DNA of 64,000 nt from Rallus limicola (lineage: Eukaryota > Chordata > Aves > Gruiformes > Rallidae). Shown here in pieces: positions 14,017-26,374 of this stretch (its first letter is position 1; each line of letters begins with the position of its first letter). The stretch covers positions 3,038,001-3,102,000 of the forward strand of contig JAKCOZ010000039.1 in the NCBI GenBank assembly GCA_022605955.1. The letters are read 5' to 3'. The notes below the pieces were generated by a model. The model ran no database searches. It saw only the letters and a program-made list of their open reading frames with translations, and had not been told where the DNA came from. The translations under genes and the position numbers were made by a program.

Positions 14017-15747
14017 TTGGGGGCTACAGTTACTTCATTCCTATGTCCAAGAAAACACTACTCCAAGCAGAGAACTAAGTATTGCAAGTAAAGAGGACCA
14101 GCAAAGAAACTCTGCCACCCCCACAAATTAACTCAATAACAAACATTGTGACAAAGAGGTTGCAAAAGTGCATAATCATCTGCTCTGGTAATACAACAAA
14201 AATAATTTTTGGGGTTTTTTTGGTAATTAGACTGATAGTTGTTTCCAGATTAGAGTAGGGAAATATATATTTTTAAATTCTATTAGTAAAGCAGTGGTTT
14301 ACTAAATACCAACAAAGCAACTTGGTCTACTGGCTGTAGGCTTATTGACTGATGAGGTTGTTAAATTGCTCTTTTCCAAGTAGGATACTGGGTAAGTCCT
14401 CTGAGATATCGTGACTGTCCAAAAGATTGAACAGAGAAGACAGGAAACAAATATTTCAATATTTCCAAAGGGTAATTGCTGAAAATGTAACTATAGGTCT
14501 GTCAATTTTATGCTTACCCAGGGCAAAATCTCAGGAAGACAAAATAGGATGTGCTCAATAAAGAATTAAGCGTGAAGCGCATAATTGATACCAGACCATG
14601 TGGTTTAATGAATGATAAAACTCTAAGGATAAATAAGCTGCATTTTTAGTTGGATTATTAGTCTTACAAAATGGGCATTTTTTCAAATGCAAGGCCATAT
14701 AACTTTCTCATTTTAAAAATACTCCAAACTATTCAAAGTCTAGGTAAGACAAAAATTTACTAGAGAAATTTTAAAAGAAAATACAAAATTGAAATGATCT
14801 TTCAAAAAGAACATTTCTGGTAGGGTTTTCTTATCTAAATATACTTCAGGGAAGTTCATGGATTGAGAGGGAAGGCAAAAGAAATCAGTAGTAAAGGCCT
14901 GTGGTTGGCTTCTAGAGAGAGGTCCAGACAGCAGGAAAATCTGAGCTTGCCTTCTTTTAATTAAAGATCTAGGTGCAAAGATCAAACAACTAGGAATAGG
15001 AAATGTGCACTGTAAGTTAAATTAAAAAAATGAATGAATGTTGGCAAGAAAAAAACCCCACCCTTTTTTAATGAGAGCAGTCTGGAGAGAGTTCAGATGA
15101 GATCCCTAGAATGGTTTGAAATTTGTAAAGCCTTTGATAAGGGACTGAAGATGATCAAGTGAATTTTCTCTCATCTTTAAGCTTGCATTTCTACCTAGCC
15201 ACAGTGACAGCAAACGCTCCCACTCTACTAACAGTGTCAACATCTTTTGAATGCCTGCCCATGATTGCTGGGACTGAGGTGGCTCCTTTAAAACCAAGAA
15301 AAGAGAAAGTGTTTATTCCAGATAACATGAGACACTTTCATGTTTATCTCAACAGGAGAGGGAGGGAAGTGAGCAGTTCAGACCTCCGATGCACTGAAGC
15401 TGGTGTCCAGGATCTTGCAGAGCTATCCAGAGCTGCCGAAGGAAGCAAGCAGAGAGGACCAGGAATGACTTTTGCCAACAAGAAAGGAGGATGAAGATAA
15501 AGTGTTGACACCAAGATTTAGAAGAGAACAAATAATTTGAGGAATTGATTTAAACTACTACTTTACAAAAAAAAAAAAAAAAACAAACAACGTGAAATTA
15601 CTGTAAACCAGCTACAATTGTTTTTTTAAGAAGAGGCTTGGAAGCAGTTAAAATTAAATTTTATTTATGTCTGCAATATGAAATATCAACTCTTTCTTGG
15701 ATTGTGAGTTGAAAGTAGAAAATTCAGGCTGAGAAAAGAAATGAGTG

Positions 15748-15807
15748 ACAGCAGAAGATGGAAAGGGCTATGGACTACAGCAGAAGATGGAAAGGGCTAT
15801 GGACTAC
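15748..15807 (+). repeat. 29-bp perfect tandem duplication
   Basis: Two identical copies of a 29-bp unit (15748-15776 and 15777-15805, containing GAAGATGGAAAGGGCTATGG) plus two bases of a third. The absence of mismatches suggests a recent event or an assembly artefact. Confidence 0.9.
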
Positions 15808-15849
15808 TTTAGGGATCACTGCAGGATAGGTAATCCAATCTTCCTGCTC

Positions 15850-16300
15850 TGAACAGGGTAACCTACAGCAGGTTGCTCAGGATGTTTAGTTTGATTCTGA
15901 GTATTTCCAAGATGGGAACTCAACAGCTTCACTGTGCCAGTGTCTGATCACCCTCACAGTAAAAAAAAAAAAGGGGGGTGTGTTTATGTTTAGACAAAAT
16001 AGTCTGTATTTTAACATGTGTCCATTGCCTCATGTCCTGTCATTGGGCTCCAAAAAGAGCCTGGCTCCACTTCCTTTACTTCCCCTCTTCCATTATTTAC
16101 ACATATGGATAAAATGCCTCTGAGACTTAAATATTTCAGGCTGGACAGTCCTAGCTCTCAGTTTGTCCTCATATCAGAGATGAACTAGTTCCTTATTGGC
16201 TTCTTTGCCTTTTTCTGGACACAGACCCCAGCATAGCCATATCTTTCTTGTACTGGGGAGCCCATCACGCAGTAATGCAGATGTTTCTCTCCAGTGCTGA
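15850..16300 (-). mobile_element. Old CR1 LINE fragment, antisense
   Basis: Reverse-complement CR1 landmarks appear in order: ACCTACAGCAGGTTGCTCAG, CACCCTCACAGTAA, CCATTGCCTCATGTCCTGTC, AAGAGCCTGGCTCC. It lacks the octamer tail at its low-coordinate edge and is well diverged, so it is an older CR1 subfamily. Confidence 0.8.
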
Positions 16301-17165
16301 GCAGAGGGGAAGGATTGACCCATCAGCAGTGTTCTTCCTAATGCAGCCCTATACCAAGATAGGAAAGGATGGGAAAAGTAAGGGACATAAAGAGGAGTCA
16401 GAAAAGAACACCTGACTTTCAGAAAAGAGAGAGAAATTATTGGAAAATTAAAAAGTTAGGTTTAAGAGGCAAAAAGAAACAATATTTTTCCATTTGTCCT
16501 TCAGTAAAACAGAGCAGAGAAAGAGTCTTTTGATGAGGAAGTCAGGAGTGCTGAAGAAGAATTCGTGGATTACAGGCACCTGATACATTTCAGCTGGTGA
16601 AGTAGAAGCATTTAACTAGGAAGAGGGCATGACTGGCAGGAAAGGAGTGGGAATGCTTAACATGGGAGAGAGTGAAAGGGATTTCTGCCAGACAGTCTGT
16701 AGTCCAGGAACAGGACTAGAGAAAACAAGTATCTCTAAGTGTAAAGGAGTAAGTACGCTACACGATGGAGTTCATAAGGAAGGCTACAGTTGGGAGCAGA
16801 GTCATAGCAAGGGCCACAGCAGGAACATCCAGCTATTGGGCCTTCTCACTTCACAAGTATTTTTAATCTTCTGCATGAAGTAGAAGACCCATCACAACCT
16901 GGCTACTGAGAACTACCCTAAAGAGACTGGTGTTTAAGATATTCTCAAAGGCAGGAGACAGGGATTTGGATTTATTGAAGCAGAGCTGTAAACTCAACAT
17001 GGAGGAGTACCATAAAAAGTAAGCTATGGATTAGCTCCCTTTGTAGTACCTAATAGTATTCTGCTGCAGCGTCTGTGTAGTGGGGCACATACTGAAAAAA
17101 AGATACACTTATGCTGAATCCTATTGCATCTAAGGCTTTCTGTAAATCCAGGATATTTTTAAGAA

Positions 17166-17492
17166 TAGAGTCATAGAATACATTAGGTTGGAAGGACCCT
17201 TTAAAGGTCATCTGGTCCAACCCCCCTGCAGTAATCAGGGACACCTTTAGCTAGATCAGGTTGCTCAGAGCTTCATCAAGCCTGACCTTGAATATCTCCA
17301 GGGATGGGTCTTCTGCCGCCTCTCTGGCAACTTATTCCAGTGTCTCAGCACTCTTAGAAAGGAATAATTTCTTCATAATGTCTAATCAAAACCTCCCCTG
17401 CTCTTGTTTAAAACCATTGCCCCTCATCCTAATACTACATATTCTTAGAAATAGTCCCTTCCCAGCTTTTCTGTAGACCCCAATTGAATGGA
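17166..17492 (-). mobile_element. CR1 LINE 3' fragment, antisense
   Basis: Begins GAGTCATAGAATACATTAGG then GTTGGAAGGACCCTTTAAAG, followed by antisense CR1 3' UTR up to CTGTAGACCCCAATTGAA. The TACACACA(CA) run at 17505-17520 follows closely. Confidence 0.92.
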
Positions 17493-17504
17493 CCTGTCCA
17501 AATA

Positions 17505-17520
17505 TACACACACACACACA
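17505..17520 (+). repeat. (CA)n microsatellite
   Basis: About eight CA dinucleotides directly downstream of a CR1 fragment. Confidence 0.85.
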
Positions 17521-18107
17521 AAAAGAGAGCCCCAAGGGAAGAGAACTCTCTAATTTACTATGAAGTGCTTAAGAAAATTCAGTAACAGGTACCTGAAACA
17601 TGGTAAGCTCAAACTAGGAGTGGGGCGGGTATTTTAAAAAGCAAGGGTAGTTAAACCAGTAGAACAACTTTCAGGTACATAATGGAGAATCAGTCGTGTA
17701 TATCCATAAATGAACATTGCATTTTTTTCATAGGAAGGTGTTCTGATTTAGGAAGACCAGGAAACCTAAACATAGGAATCTTGCTGTCAAGTTATGTTGG
17801 GATTCTGAATACTTGATCATAATGATCTAGTCAGTTTGTTAAAATAAATTTGTCTCAGCAATGAAAAAGCAAGGGGGTTTCCATTCGTAACTTCCAGCCT
17901 CATACCACTTCATGAAATAGCAAAGTGTTCTGTGTTTGCCCCAATTCAATTATACTGAGATACCAACAGTAAAAAAACCCAAACCTCCATTTATTGTTAT
18001 ATAGTAATAAAATCTGTGTTTATGCCGCTGCCCAACAGATAATTAATTCAGTGGGTGTTAAGTTTTAACTAGAGGAACCTATCTGTATTACTCTAATTTA
18101 CTTACTG

Positions 18108-18272
18108 TAAGCTGTGGCTGCCCCTTCCCTGACAGTGTTCAAGGTCAGGTTGGAAGGGGCATTGGGCAACCTCGTCTAGTGGAGTGTGTCCCTGCCCATG
18201 GCAGTGGGGGTTGGAACTATATGATCTTTGAGATCCTTTCCAACCCAAACCAGTCTGTGATTCTGCGATTAA
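18108..18272 (+). mobile_element. CR1 LINE 3' end fragment
   Basis: Short CR1 tail: GCTGTGGCTGCCCCTTCC, TGTTCAAGGTCAGG, then CCTTTCCAACCCAAACCAG and TGTGATTCTGCGATT. Confidence 0.92.
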
Positions 18273-19894
18273 CTGGTTATCAAACACACACACCATCAAT
18301 TCTTAAATTTTCCCAGTCTATCACCAGTTTATTTCATTATAAACCCTTTAAAAAGATGTCATAACATCTATTTGCCTTCAAGTTTAAAGTTCTGGCAGGA
18401 TGTGCAGGTGGGGAAGTGATAATTCTGAGATACTGGAAACTTTCCAACAGGATAAGAGCAGCATTTTCCAGACATCCTACTAATATCAATTCGTGGATGC
18501 GTGTAGCTTCTTATCATATCCATTGCAGGCTACGGCTCTCAAACAGACTTCCAGGGCACTGTTCACATAGATTTGTCTGTTCTGTTCAGAAAGATAGGAA
18601 AGGGAAAATTCAGATACTTGCCCATTAAAAAGGGCTGGAATAGTTAATGTCTGAAATAGTTTGTAGAGAGCATTTCAAATAAGAGATTGAAATGCTGGAT
18701 AAGGGGAAGCACTTTGAAGATTGTGATCAAGTTTCATCTTTGAAAAGAGCCAAAAGAAAGTAGACAAGCTTAATGAAAGAGGTTACTCAAGGTGACTTGC
18801 CATCACTGTTCCTGAATGTGAAAGTAGCAGGTTAATAAAAAGTTCTTCTTTTTCTATAGATACAGAAACACAGCAACACAATCACACTGAATTTTAACTA
18901 ACTTGTCAGTGACCATGGTGAATTCCCCTCCCACTCAGCCTTTGTCAGCAGGGTCTAGGGCTATCGTACACCAAGTGCTGAGAAGCTGAGGTTCACTACT
19001 TCAAAAGGAACACCTGCAAGTCTTATTTTGATTAAAGTACAATACAAGGCTCTGATTAGAGAAGTTTTCCTTTAAAATATATGTGCCTGCATGTACATAT
19101 ACCCCGCTCTGCAGATATGTAGTCCCAGACCTGATATCTACTAAAGGAGGCTCATTGAGGTAGTTCTTGGAGGCAGATATGAATTTTATTTCTGAAGCAG
19201 CAGTCCAGTAACACAACCAAGTACCGCTTGCAACACAGCACCATTGTGTAGGACTGAAAAAACCTTCCCAAGAAATTTTACCTGAGTCAGATACTTAAAA
19301 AAAAGGATAAACTACAGACTATTACCAAGCATTTCCTATAATATCAGCTATGAAGTAGTATGAGAGATTTGAGTAATTATCTGAGGCAAAGAGAACCAAG
19401 GGCAACTGCAGAGAGTCACAGGGGGGTTGGGGGAAAGCAAGAGCACGGCAACATCCGTGGTTCAAAAGAAACTTCAGGTAATGAAGTTTCCATATTGCAA
19501 GAGTGATGAAAAATACCATGGCATGCTTGCAGACTTAAAAAACTACTCAGGAAACCTTAACTTTGTCCAAGATATAAGTGTAAATGCCATGGATACTTTT
19601 TTTTCTCTGCATGGTTTATCTAACTTGCACTGTGGACCCTTCTTTTCCATCAGAAATGTCTTGGTCATGTATCTGACTTTCGGAAAGCATTAAAATATTG
19701 TCATCTGCAGAAACAGGGAGTCACAAATTCAATTCCATGAGACTAGAGGGACAAGGAAAAGGAAGAAACTAAAGCTAACCTTGCAGTAGTTTTTTGCACT
19801 CATGTAACAGAAGTTACCAAGGTAAAACAGGCAAAGTGAAAAACTGCTATATCACAAAATATATGGGAGAGATCAAATAGATTTCAATGCTATT

Positions 19895-20335
19895 TCAAGC
19901 TTTATTTCTTTCATATTTCAAAGATCCGGTCTACACTATACACATATGTTTCTGCTTGGGCATCTGCTGTTGAAAACTATAGTAAAACAAAATACCCAAC
20001 CAAACAAACCAAACAAAAAATCAAACCAGCAACATTTCTCCTTCCCATCCCAAAAGAAAGCCCTCCACCCACTTCTTTAGTTCAAACCTTTGAGTTGTTT
20101 TTGCTGTGTATGGAGCAGCAAGAAAACACAGATAGGACTGCAGCTTATGCAGATGCTAATGTCTACTTTTTCTGAGATCCCAAAGACTGGGATAATTACA
20201 TTCTGCAAGAGGCAAAACAATCTATGAAAAAAAAGAAGACATATTCTCTTATTAAAAATTAAATAGGACTTTCATAATCAGTTGCTTCAAATATGCGTGA
20301 ATAATGACAGCTAGAACCCAGTCTCTGCAGATTGC
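19895..20335 (-). other. EPSTI1: Presumed EPSTI1 3' UTR with AATAAA at 19911-19916
   Basis: Downstream of the TGA the first canonical minus-strand AATAAA is at 19911-19916, about 420 nt away, followed by T-rich sequence. This would give a UTR of normal length. The end is inferred from the hexamer only; no transcript evidence is available. Confidence 0.4.
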
Positions 20336-20464
20336 TCATGGAGTGGGTGTGAAGCTGAAGTCAGGGTAAGAAAAAAAAATCATAATGATAAAAGAGCACT
20401 TTATTGGAGCTTTAACAAGGTCATTCGGCCAAGGCCAGATCAAATTTAATATTTCTCCAATACC
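20336..20464 (-). CDS. EPSTI1: EPSTI1 exon 11, terminal coding exon
   Basis: Acceptor is an excellent pyrimidine run (TTTTCTCTCTCTCTTGTTACAG). In phase 0 after the exon-10 Trp, the frame reads [18 protein letters not shown] and continues to 42 codons, then TGA at 20338-20336. Two recollections of human EPSTI1 support it: the short isoform ends W-G-I, and the long isoform has ILTPIWPSSTDLEK followed by a hydrophobic stretch, comparable to the [14 protein letters not shown] and SFIIMIFF seen here. An AATAAA lies inside the coding part at 20400-20405. The hydrophobic end could be membrane-associated, which is inference only. Confidence 0.7.
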   Translation of the reverse strand, partial: GIGEILNLIWPWPNDLVKAPIKCSFIIMIFFSYPDFSFTPTP

Positions 20465-21940
20465 CTGTAACAAGAGAGAGAGAAAACAGAATTAAAAATT
20501 ATCTTTTGCAGCGAAAACAAATATCAGCTTCTCTAGGATTAAGTCTACTGGAAAATAAAGTCTCCCTTTTCTTCTGACAGGTTTTAGCTTTTAATTATGT
20601 AAAGCCTTCGTGAAGGGATTTCTATCTTTTTGTAAATTTAATTCACAAAATGTCCTAATTATCTGCAGACATATTAATAACTTTGAACAATGTATTAATG
20701 CAGCATGCTGAAATGTGTTTTCAAAACAACAGTATAACAAGGCTTCAAAAGCACACCCATCCATAATTCTTGTACAGTTCATATGTACATGTATTATTGG
20801 CATTGTAGATATTGTGAAAAAACACAAAGAATTCAATGTGTTGAACTCCTTCAGCTGCCCACAGTTTACAAAACCTAACAGCATTGTGGGCTGCAAGAAA
20901 TGGTCATTTCTTCCCCTGTGGGGAACAGCTTTTATCTATTTGTTGTCATTTCTTTAGCGAATTTGAATTAATTTTTAATAACAATTTTACTCCTCGTAAA
21001 AGGGAAGAGACAACCCACGGGAGGCCAACAATGTTCTTTACATCCCACCTTCAGAGTACAACTCTGCTGCAAAAATACTAAAATAATTGTTGGAGCAGAA
21101 AACAAGGAAGAAAGTTGCAGAAGAATATCTACATTCATGAGAGAAGGATTGAAAGCAAGGGGCTTTTTAAAGTTTTGGATTTTTTTTTAATTTCCTCCTT
21201 ATAAAATCCTAGCCTTCAAAAAAAGAATTATGTCAAAGGCATCTCCTAAGGCGAGAATAATGTGTGCCAGTACCTGAACTAGCTTCAAAAGTCTCCATGC
21301 CTTGAAATAAAGCATCTGCAGAAATCTTTATATCTGAACTGGGAATTAGGGTGAGGAACCCCTTTCAGAAAAGAGCAGAAGCAGTGAGCCTTACGAAAAG
21401 GCCATTTGAAAACAGAGGTCTTGATTTCACCCAGTCAGTAGTGGTATGTTACGTACAGCCTCCACTGATACAGTCTTCCTTTTTGCTCATGGGAAACAGC
21501 AGGAAGAACACAGCCCATGACAAAGTCATCCTCTTTCACTTAAGAACACTGAGACCTTACAGAGTCACCTTCTGCTTTTCTGCTATCCACTCACAGCCCA
21601 TGACAGAGAATGTGGCTGTATAGAGGCTTTAGTACCAAATACTACTGCGCCCTGAGTAGATGCCTTACAAGCCATCAGCTTTTCCTATAACTTTAAATAC
21701 CATTCTGCAGTTCTTTATGAGAACATGTTTCAGAATAGGCATGTGCCATTGCATGGCCTCCAGACACAGAGCTGGAAAGCATTTATTTTAAGATTCCCGC
21801 TCATATTACTTGAGAATTGAGCCTCATAAGCTGTCAGAATGAAATGTCAGATGTGAAGCTACATCAACACCAGCATTTGTACCAAAAAAGAATGAGTTTT
21901 TCTTACCTTCATCTGACATTATTCCAGGTAGCTTGGCCCC

Positions 21941-21971
<31 letters not shown>

Positions 21972-24900
21972 CTACAGTAAAATATACAAGCCACAGTACT
22001 ATGACATACTTATGCAAGGAATTATCCATAATTGTGTGGAACTTTCTTGTTTACTTGGTGCCCTTTCCTGTCTTTTGAAACTCCCGTTTATAAAAACAAG
22101 TAAATCCTTCTGTAAGATTACAGTTCTAGCAATAAATATTTCTTCGATTTGAACTCAGTATGAATAGCAGGATGTATTGACTCAAGAGATAAACATATCT
22201 TGTTTTTCCTGGAAAAAAAATTGATCTAGAAGTGTTACAAATATCTTCAGATGCCTCAGTCCTTTCTTGATCTCACACAATTTGAAGGAGTGAAAAGTTT
22301 CTTCCACTCCTCCCCAGACTCCCACTATTCTCTTTTAGGATGAGATTTGCAAAGGAAAGAATAATTGAGCTCCAAGTCAAGCCAGGCAGAACACATCTGC
22401 ATATGCTGTTTGACTGCCTTGTCAGAGGTAAATCATTAAACTCAGCTACAGCATGCCAGGATCTACTCATCTGAGGTCCCTATATTGACGCTGATACTTC
22501 TGCTGAGTAGTTTATTTATTTTCTGCCATCATTCTGCCAGGAAAGACAAGCGCATTACCCACAAAAAAAACAAAACAAAGCAAAACAAAAACCAAACAAA
22601 AAAAAAATAACAAACCCCACCAACCCAACAAAAAACCCCTGAGTTGTCGGAAAACATTTAATAATCTTTCCAACTCAGTTTGTACTTAGACTAGCCAAGT
22701 TAAAGCTAAGTTAGCAAACCATACTCTTCATTAAAACAAATGTAACCATTGCAGATTGCACTCTGGAACCTTCTGACAGAAATATTCTATTCCCGATATT
22801 CCTATGCTAAATAAAAACATCCTCTTTGTGACAGGAAGTGAGCATTTTTGGTGCCACCTTACCCATTATTAAAGATCTTTGAAGTCTTCATTGAAGACTG
22901 ATAGTGTATGGAAAAATGAGGCATGTATGCTGGCCTTGTAGTTTCAGGGACCTTTGAGCTATGGTTCAACAAAAAACTTCAGGACATTCTCCCTCTCAAA
23001 TTGGTAGTAAATAGCATAAATCAAGAGTTGGTTGAGACTCAAAAGAAACATTCCCATGGATCCTGCTACAAAAACTAAACCAAGTGCCAACCCACAAAAC
23101 ATGTTTATTTAAAGTATTTTTATCCATAAATCACGTTTCCTCAAAACAGATTTATCCAGCATCCATGGAGTTCCTGTTCTGCATATGGGAAAGGAAGAGA
23201 TTGTGGTTTCCTATCACACTGCACCTGTGTATTCAGGGCACAGTTGCTTCCCACAACAAATGTCTAGAATTATGCGTCCACTGAAAGAGCAGAGTCAGCA
23301 TCTGAGTGAGCACTTCTCATTCTTATGCATGACACCAGGTGCAATGGAGACATGAAATGGGAAGGTATAATATGTCATGTTGCTTTCTTCCTTCTGCTGT
23401 AGCTCAGAGAGTTTCATCAAGACAACTAGTATTTCATTAAAGAGTAGCAGACATATAAGTATCATCTATTCACCATGTGATCTCTCCTGGTTAATAGAAT
23501 AGACAAAAGGGTCCTTGACAGTGCTTCATTTCCATGTAAAAAAATAAGCAAGGGCTTTGTTACACGCTTGCCAGGCATTAGCACTTGGCCTCTGCAAATC
23601 CCTCCATAATTGAACACAGGCAAATATCATAAGGGAGTGAAAATAAAAATGCTCAACTGTTTTGAAGTTATTCTTCTGTAAAAATACAAGTGTTTTACTA
23701 TTTAAATAAAACTGATCATTTGTGTCATTACAATGAACAGATACTCAGTCATACATCCCAGCTGAGGAAGGATTAAATCTTTTAGATTTAAACCATGATA
23801 TTAAAATGACAACTCTTACTTTTTTTACCCTCCTATGCTAGAACATTTATCCTTATTTTAGTGACAATGGTAGCCCAAAGGACATCAAAACCTTCTTGAT
23901 AGCATACAAGGCTTGATGCTCTCTCAAGGGTGCAGTAGCTCACAGGGAGAAGTGGAAATTCATTAATTTGTCATCCCATTAAAAAAGGAAACCACACAAC
24001 CACCCAGAGAGCACCCTGGCATTTATAACCAAAAAGGGAGAAAAGATTACTTTCATGAAGACGCTTCTTGAAATAGTAGCTTATAAATACTCTAAATAAA
24101 ACACAAGATGTCTGGAGGGCAGACAAATTAATGAAAACTGATTTCCTATTGATTAGGGGACAATTGGGCAATGCAACTGTTCTTCTCCCCCCTGCCCAGA
24201 CACACACAATAAATCTGCCTTCCCCTCCTGCTCTCCATGTCTCCTGGGTTATCCACATTCCCTGGGATATCCATGTCCCCTTTAGCCTCTCCTAGCTCCC
24301 AGGAGAACAAGGCATAGCTACAGCTGCTATGGAGCTGTGCCCACAATGATCAACTGGAGGGTTGCAACTGGTCAATGCATGGAGTGCCTGCGTCCTTTCC
24401 ATCGCTCCTCAGAGTAGGGCACTGTTTTGGAGTCTCTCCCCTGCCCACCCATTGCCTTTCATGAAAAGCACAGTAACTTGAAATCTTTGGGACTTACACT
24501 CCTTTTCAGATCTGACTAAGATTGGCCAGAAGGTTGAAAACTTTGTTACATGTAGACAGGCAGAGTGATCATACATACTTCATTTCCTTAGGAAACTGGA
24601 CTAATAGAAATAATAGCAAAAAATAGAGCAGGTAGATCGATAACACAGCACAATGTTCAGTTTCTGTGTGTGAAACCCTTGTGACTATAAAGAGTTCAAT
24701 CAGGACAAAAAAGAAGTGGAAAAGAGAACAAATATTTCTTCTTCAGTGCCACTGCACAGACGGAGGAGGCTCAAAAATTACCTGCAGGTCTTAACTTTGG
24801 GGACCTTTTATATTTCTTTTAATCTTAGTATATAGCCTGACCTGCTCCCATTAGCTCCCTTGTAATGTAAAACAGCACACTGCAGACTACATGACTCGCA

Positions 24901-26330
24901 AGCCTCACCTGGAGTTCAGCTCTTTTTGCTGAAAATCCCAAAGGAAGGGAGAAACATCTCAGTATAATCAAAAGAAACTGAGGTTGCAGCCTCCAGCCTC
25001 TTTTGAGAGATGTTTTTTCTTTCTTGCTCCTGTTACAAATGCTCATTTTTAATTCCTTTCCATGATGCCATAGTCTTTCATAGTTTATTCTTTTCCTGCT
25101 TTGTTCAGTCTTCTAATCTCACATCATAACATAAAGGAAAAAATGGATAATCTAGTATTACCCAACAGAAGGCAGGCTCCTTGGGAGCCATTAAGTAAAC
25201 ATCAGAGTAGGAATTTTATCACTTCTACACACAGAGCTTCATTGCATTTGTGTTTGTGCATTCTTCAAATATATATTTTTTTTAAAAAAAAACATAGATT
25301 GGCTGTGTATGTCACAGAGCTGTCTGTTGTTAAAATGGCACCTGGGTTGAGTGCACTTGTTTGGTGGTACCAATACCTGCCCTGTTGAAGAGGATGTGTA
25401 GCATCGGGCTAAAGGCAAAGCCCTGCTCCCCCCACACACAATGACATGGTTTTTAGTGGTGATAGCAGGTGGTCTGATGGAGATGCTTGAGTTTAGATGT
25501 TAGGGATCTTGGCTGAGTCACAAGCTTTCTTTCAAGTTTATCAGGAAACAGTTCAAAAATTGGGATAAAAGACACAAAATGAAATTAAAAGGTTAATTTC
25601 TACCCTTGCTGCCTTTATTAACCAGGCTCCATCCAACAGACATTACCTTTTGCCACTTAGTAGCTGTCAGTTGGCTCTGTTATACCTGAAGTCTCTGATC
25701 TTGCTATCTGCAGACAGGTCATCATTCAGGAGATGGTTCAGGCCTGCCACATAGAGTGGTCTCATACTCACACTCTTTTACTAGCCTGAACATTTGTAAG
25801 GCACTAGAGATATGCTTTAACAATTTCCAACAGAACCACAACCCCCTCTTTCTTCTCTCTCAATCACCCTAACAATTGCCAAACCTCATCACCAAGAAAC
25901 AAAGTGAATTCCACCAAACTCCACCCATCAGGAATGGGTATCTTGAAGAATGTAGCTCAAGCTCTCTGCTATGCACCCAGACCTAGAGTCAGCTGAGGGA
26001 TAAAGTGTCTGGGGGGGACTCAGACCCTCTTGAGGGTTCTTGGACACTCTCAAACTGTCAGGGACCCTCTGGAGACGGCAATGGGCATATGTCTCATCAC
26101 CAAGTGGAAGGTGCGGTTATGCCAAGGACTTACTGATTATGCAATGAGACAACACTGTAAAAACAGTGTTCTCCTTCCCCATGGAAGGAGAAGAGCTATT
26201 GCAACAGGAGGAGGAATGTTCCCCTGCTGGATCTGAAGAGCTATTGCAATACAAGAAGGAATGTTCTCCCACCAGACCTGAAGACATCAGACTGATGGGA
26301 CACTGCAGAACCATGGTGGTAGCTATTGCA

Positions 26331-26374
<44 letters not shown>

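Larger units (their letters stand above)
1..19894. other. Intergenic DNA 3' of EPSTI1
   Basis: I see no splice-consistent coding sequence here. In mammals FAM216B and TNFSF11 lie on this side of EPSTI1, but I did not recognise any of their conserved blocks. Open frames are short (111 codons or fewer) and look like chance. The stretch holds a MIR-like relic (about 1.4 kb), CR1 fragments (1.6, 13.4, 15.9, 17.2 and 18.1 kb), simple repeats and a GC-richer patch near 8.5-8.8 kb. Confidence 0.6.

Noticed and set aside
1..19894. Search for the neighbouring genes FAM216B or TNFSF11 expected from mammalian synteny
   Set aside because: No conserved peptide block of either was recognised by eye; a profile search against this stretch would be decisive.
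21948..21969. A22 run as the tail of a processed pseudogene
   Set aside because: The preceding sequence shows no coding similarity; likely simple expansion.
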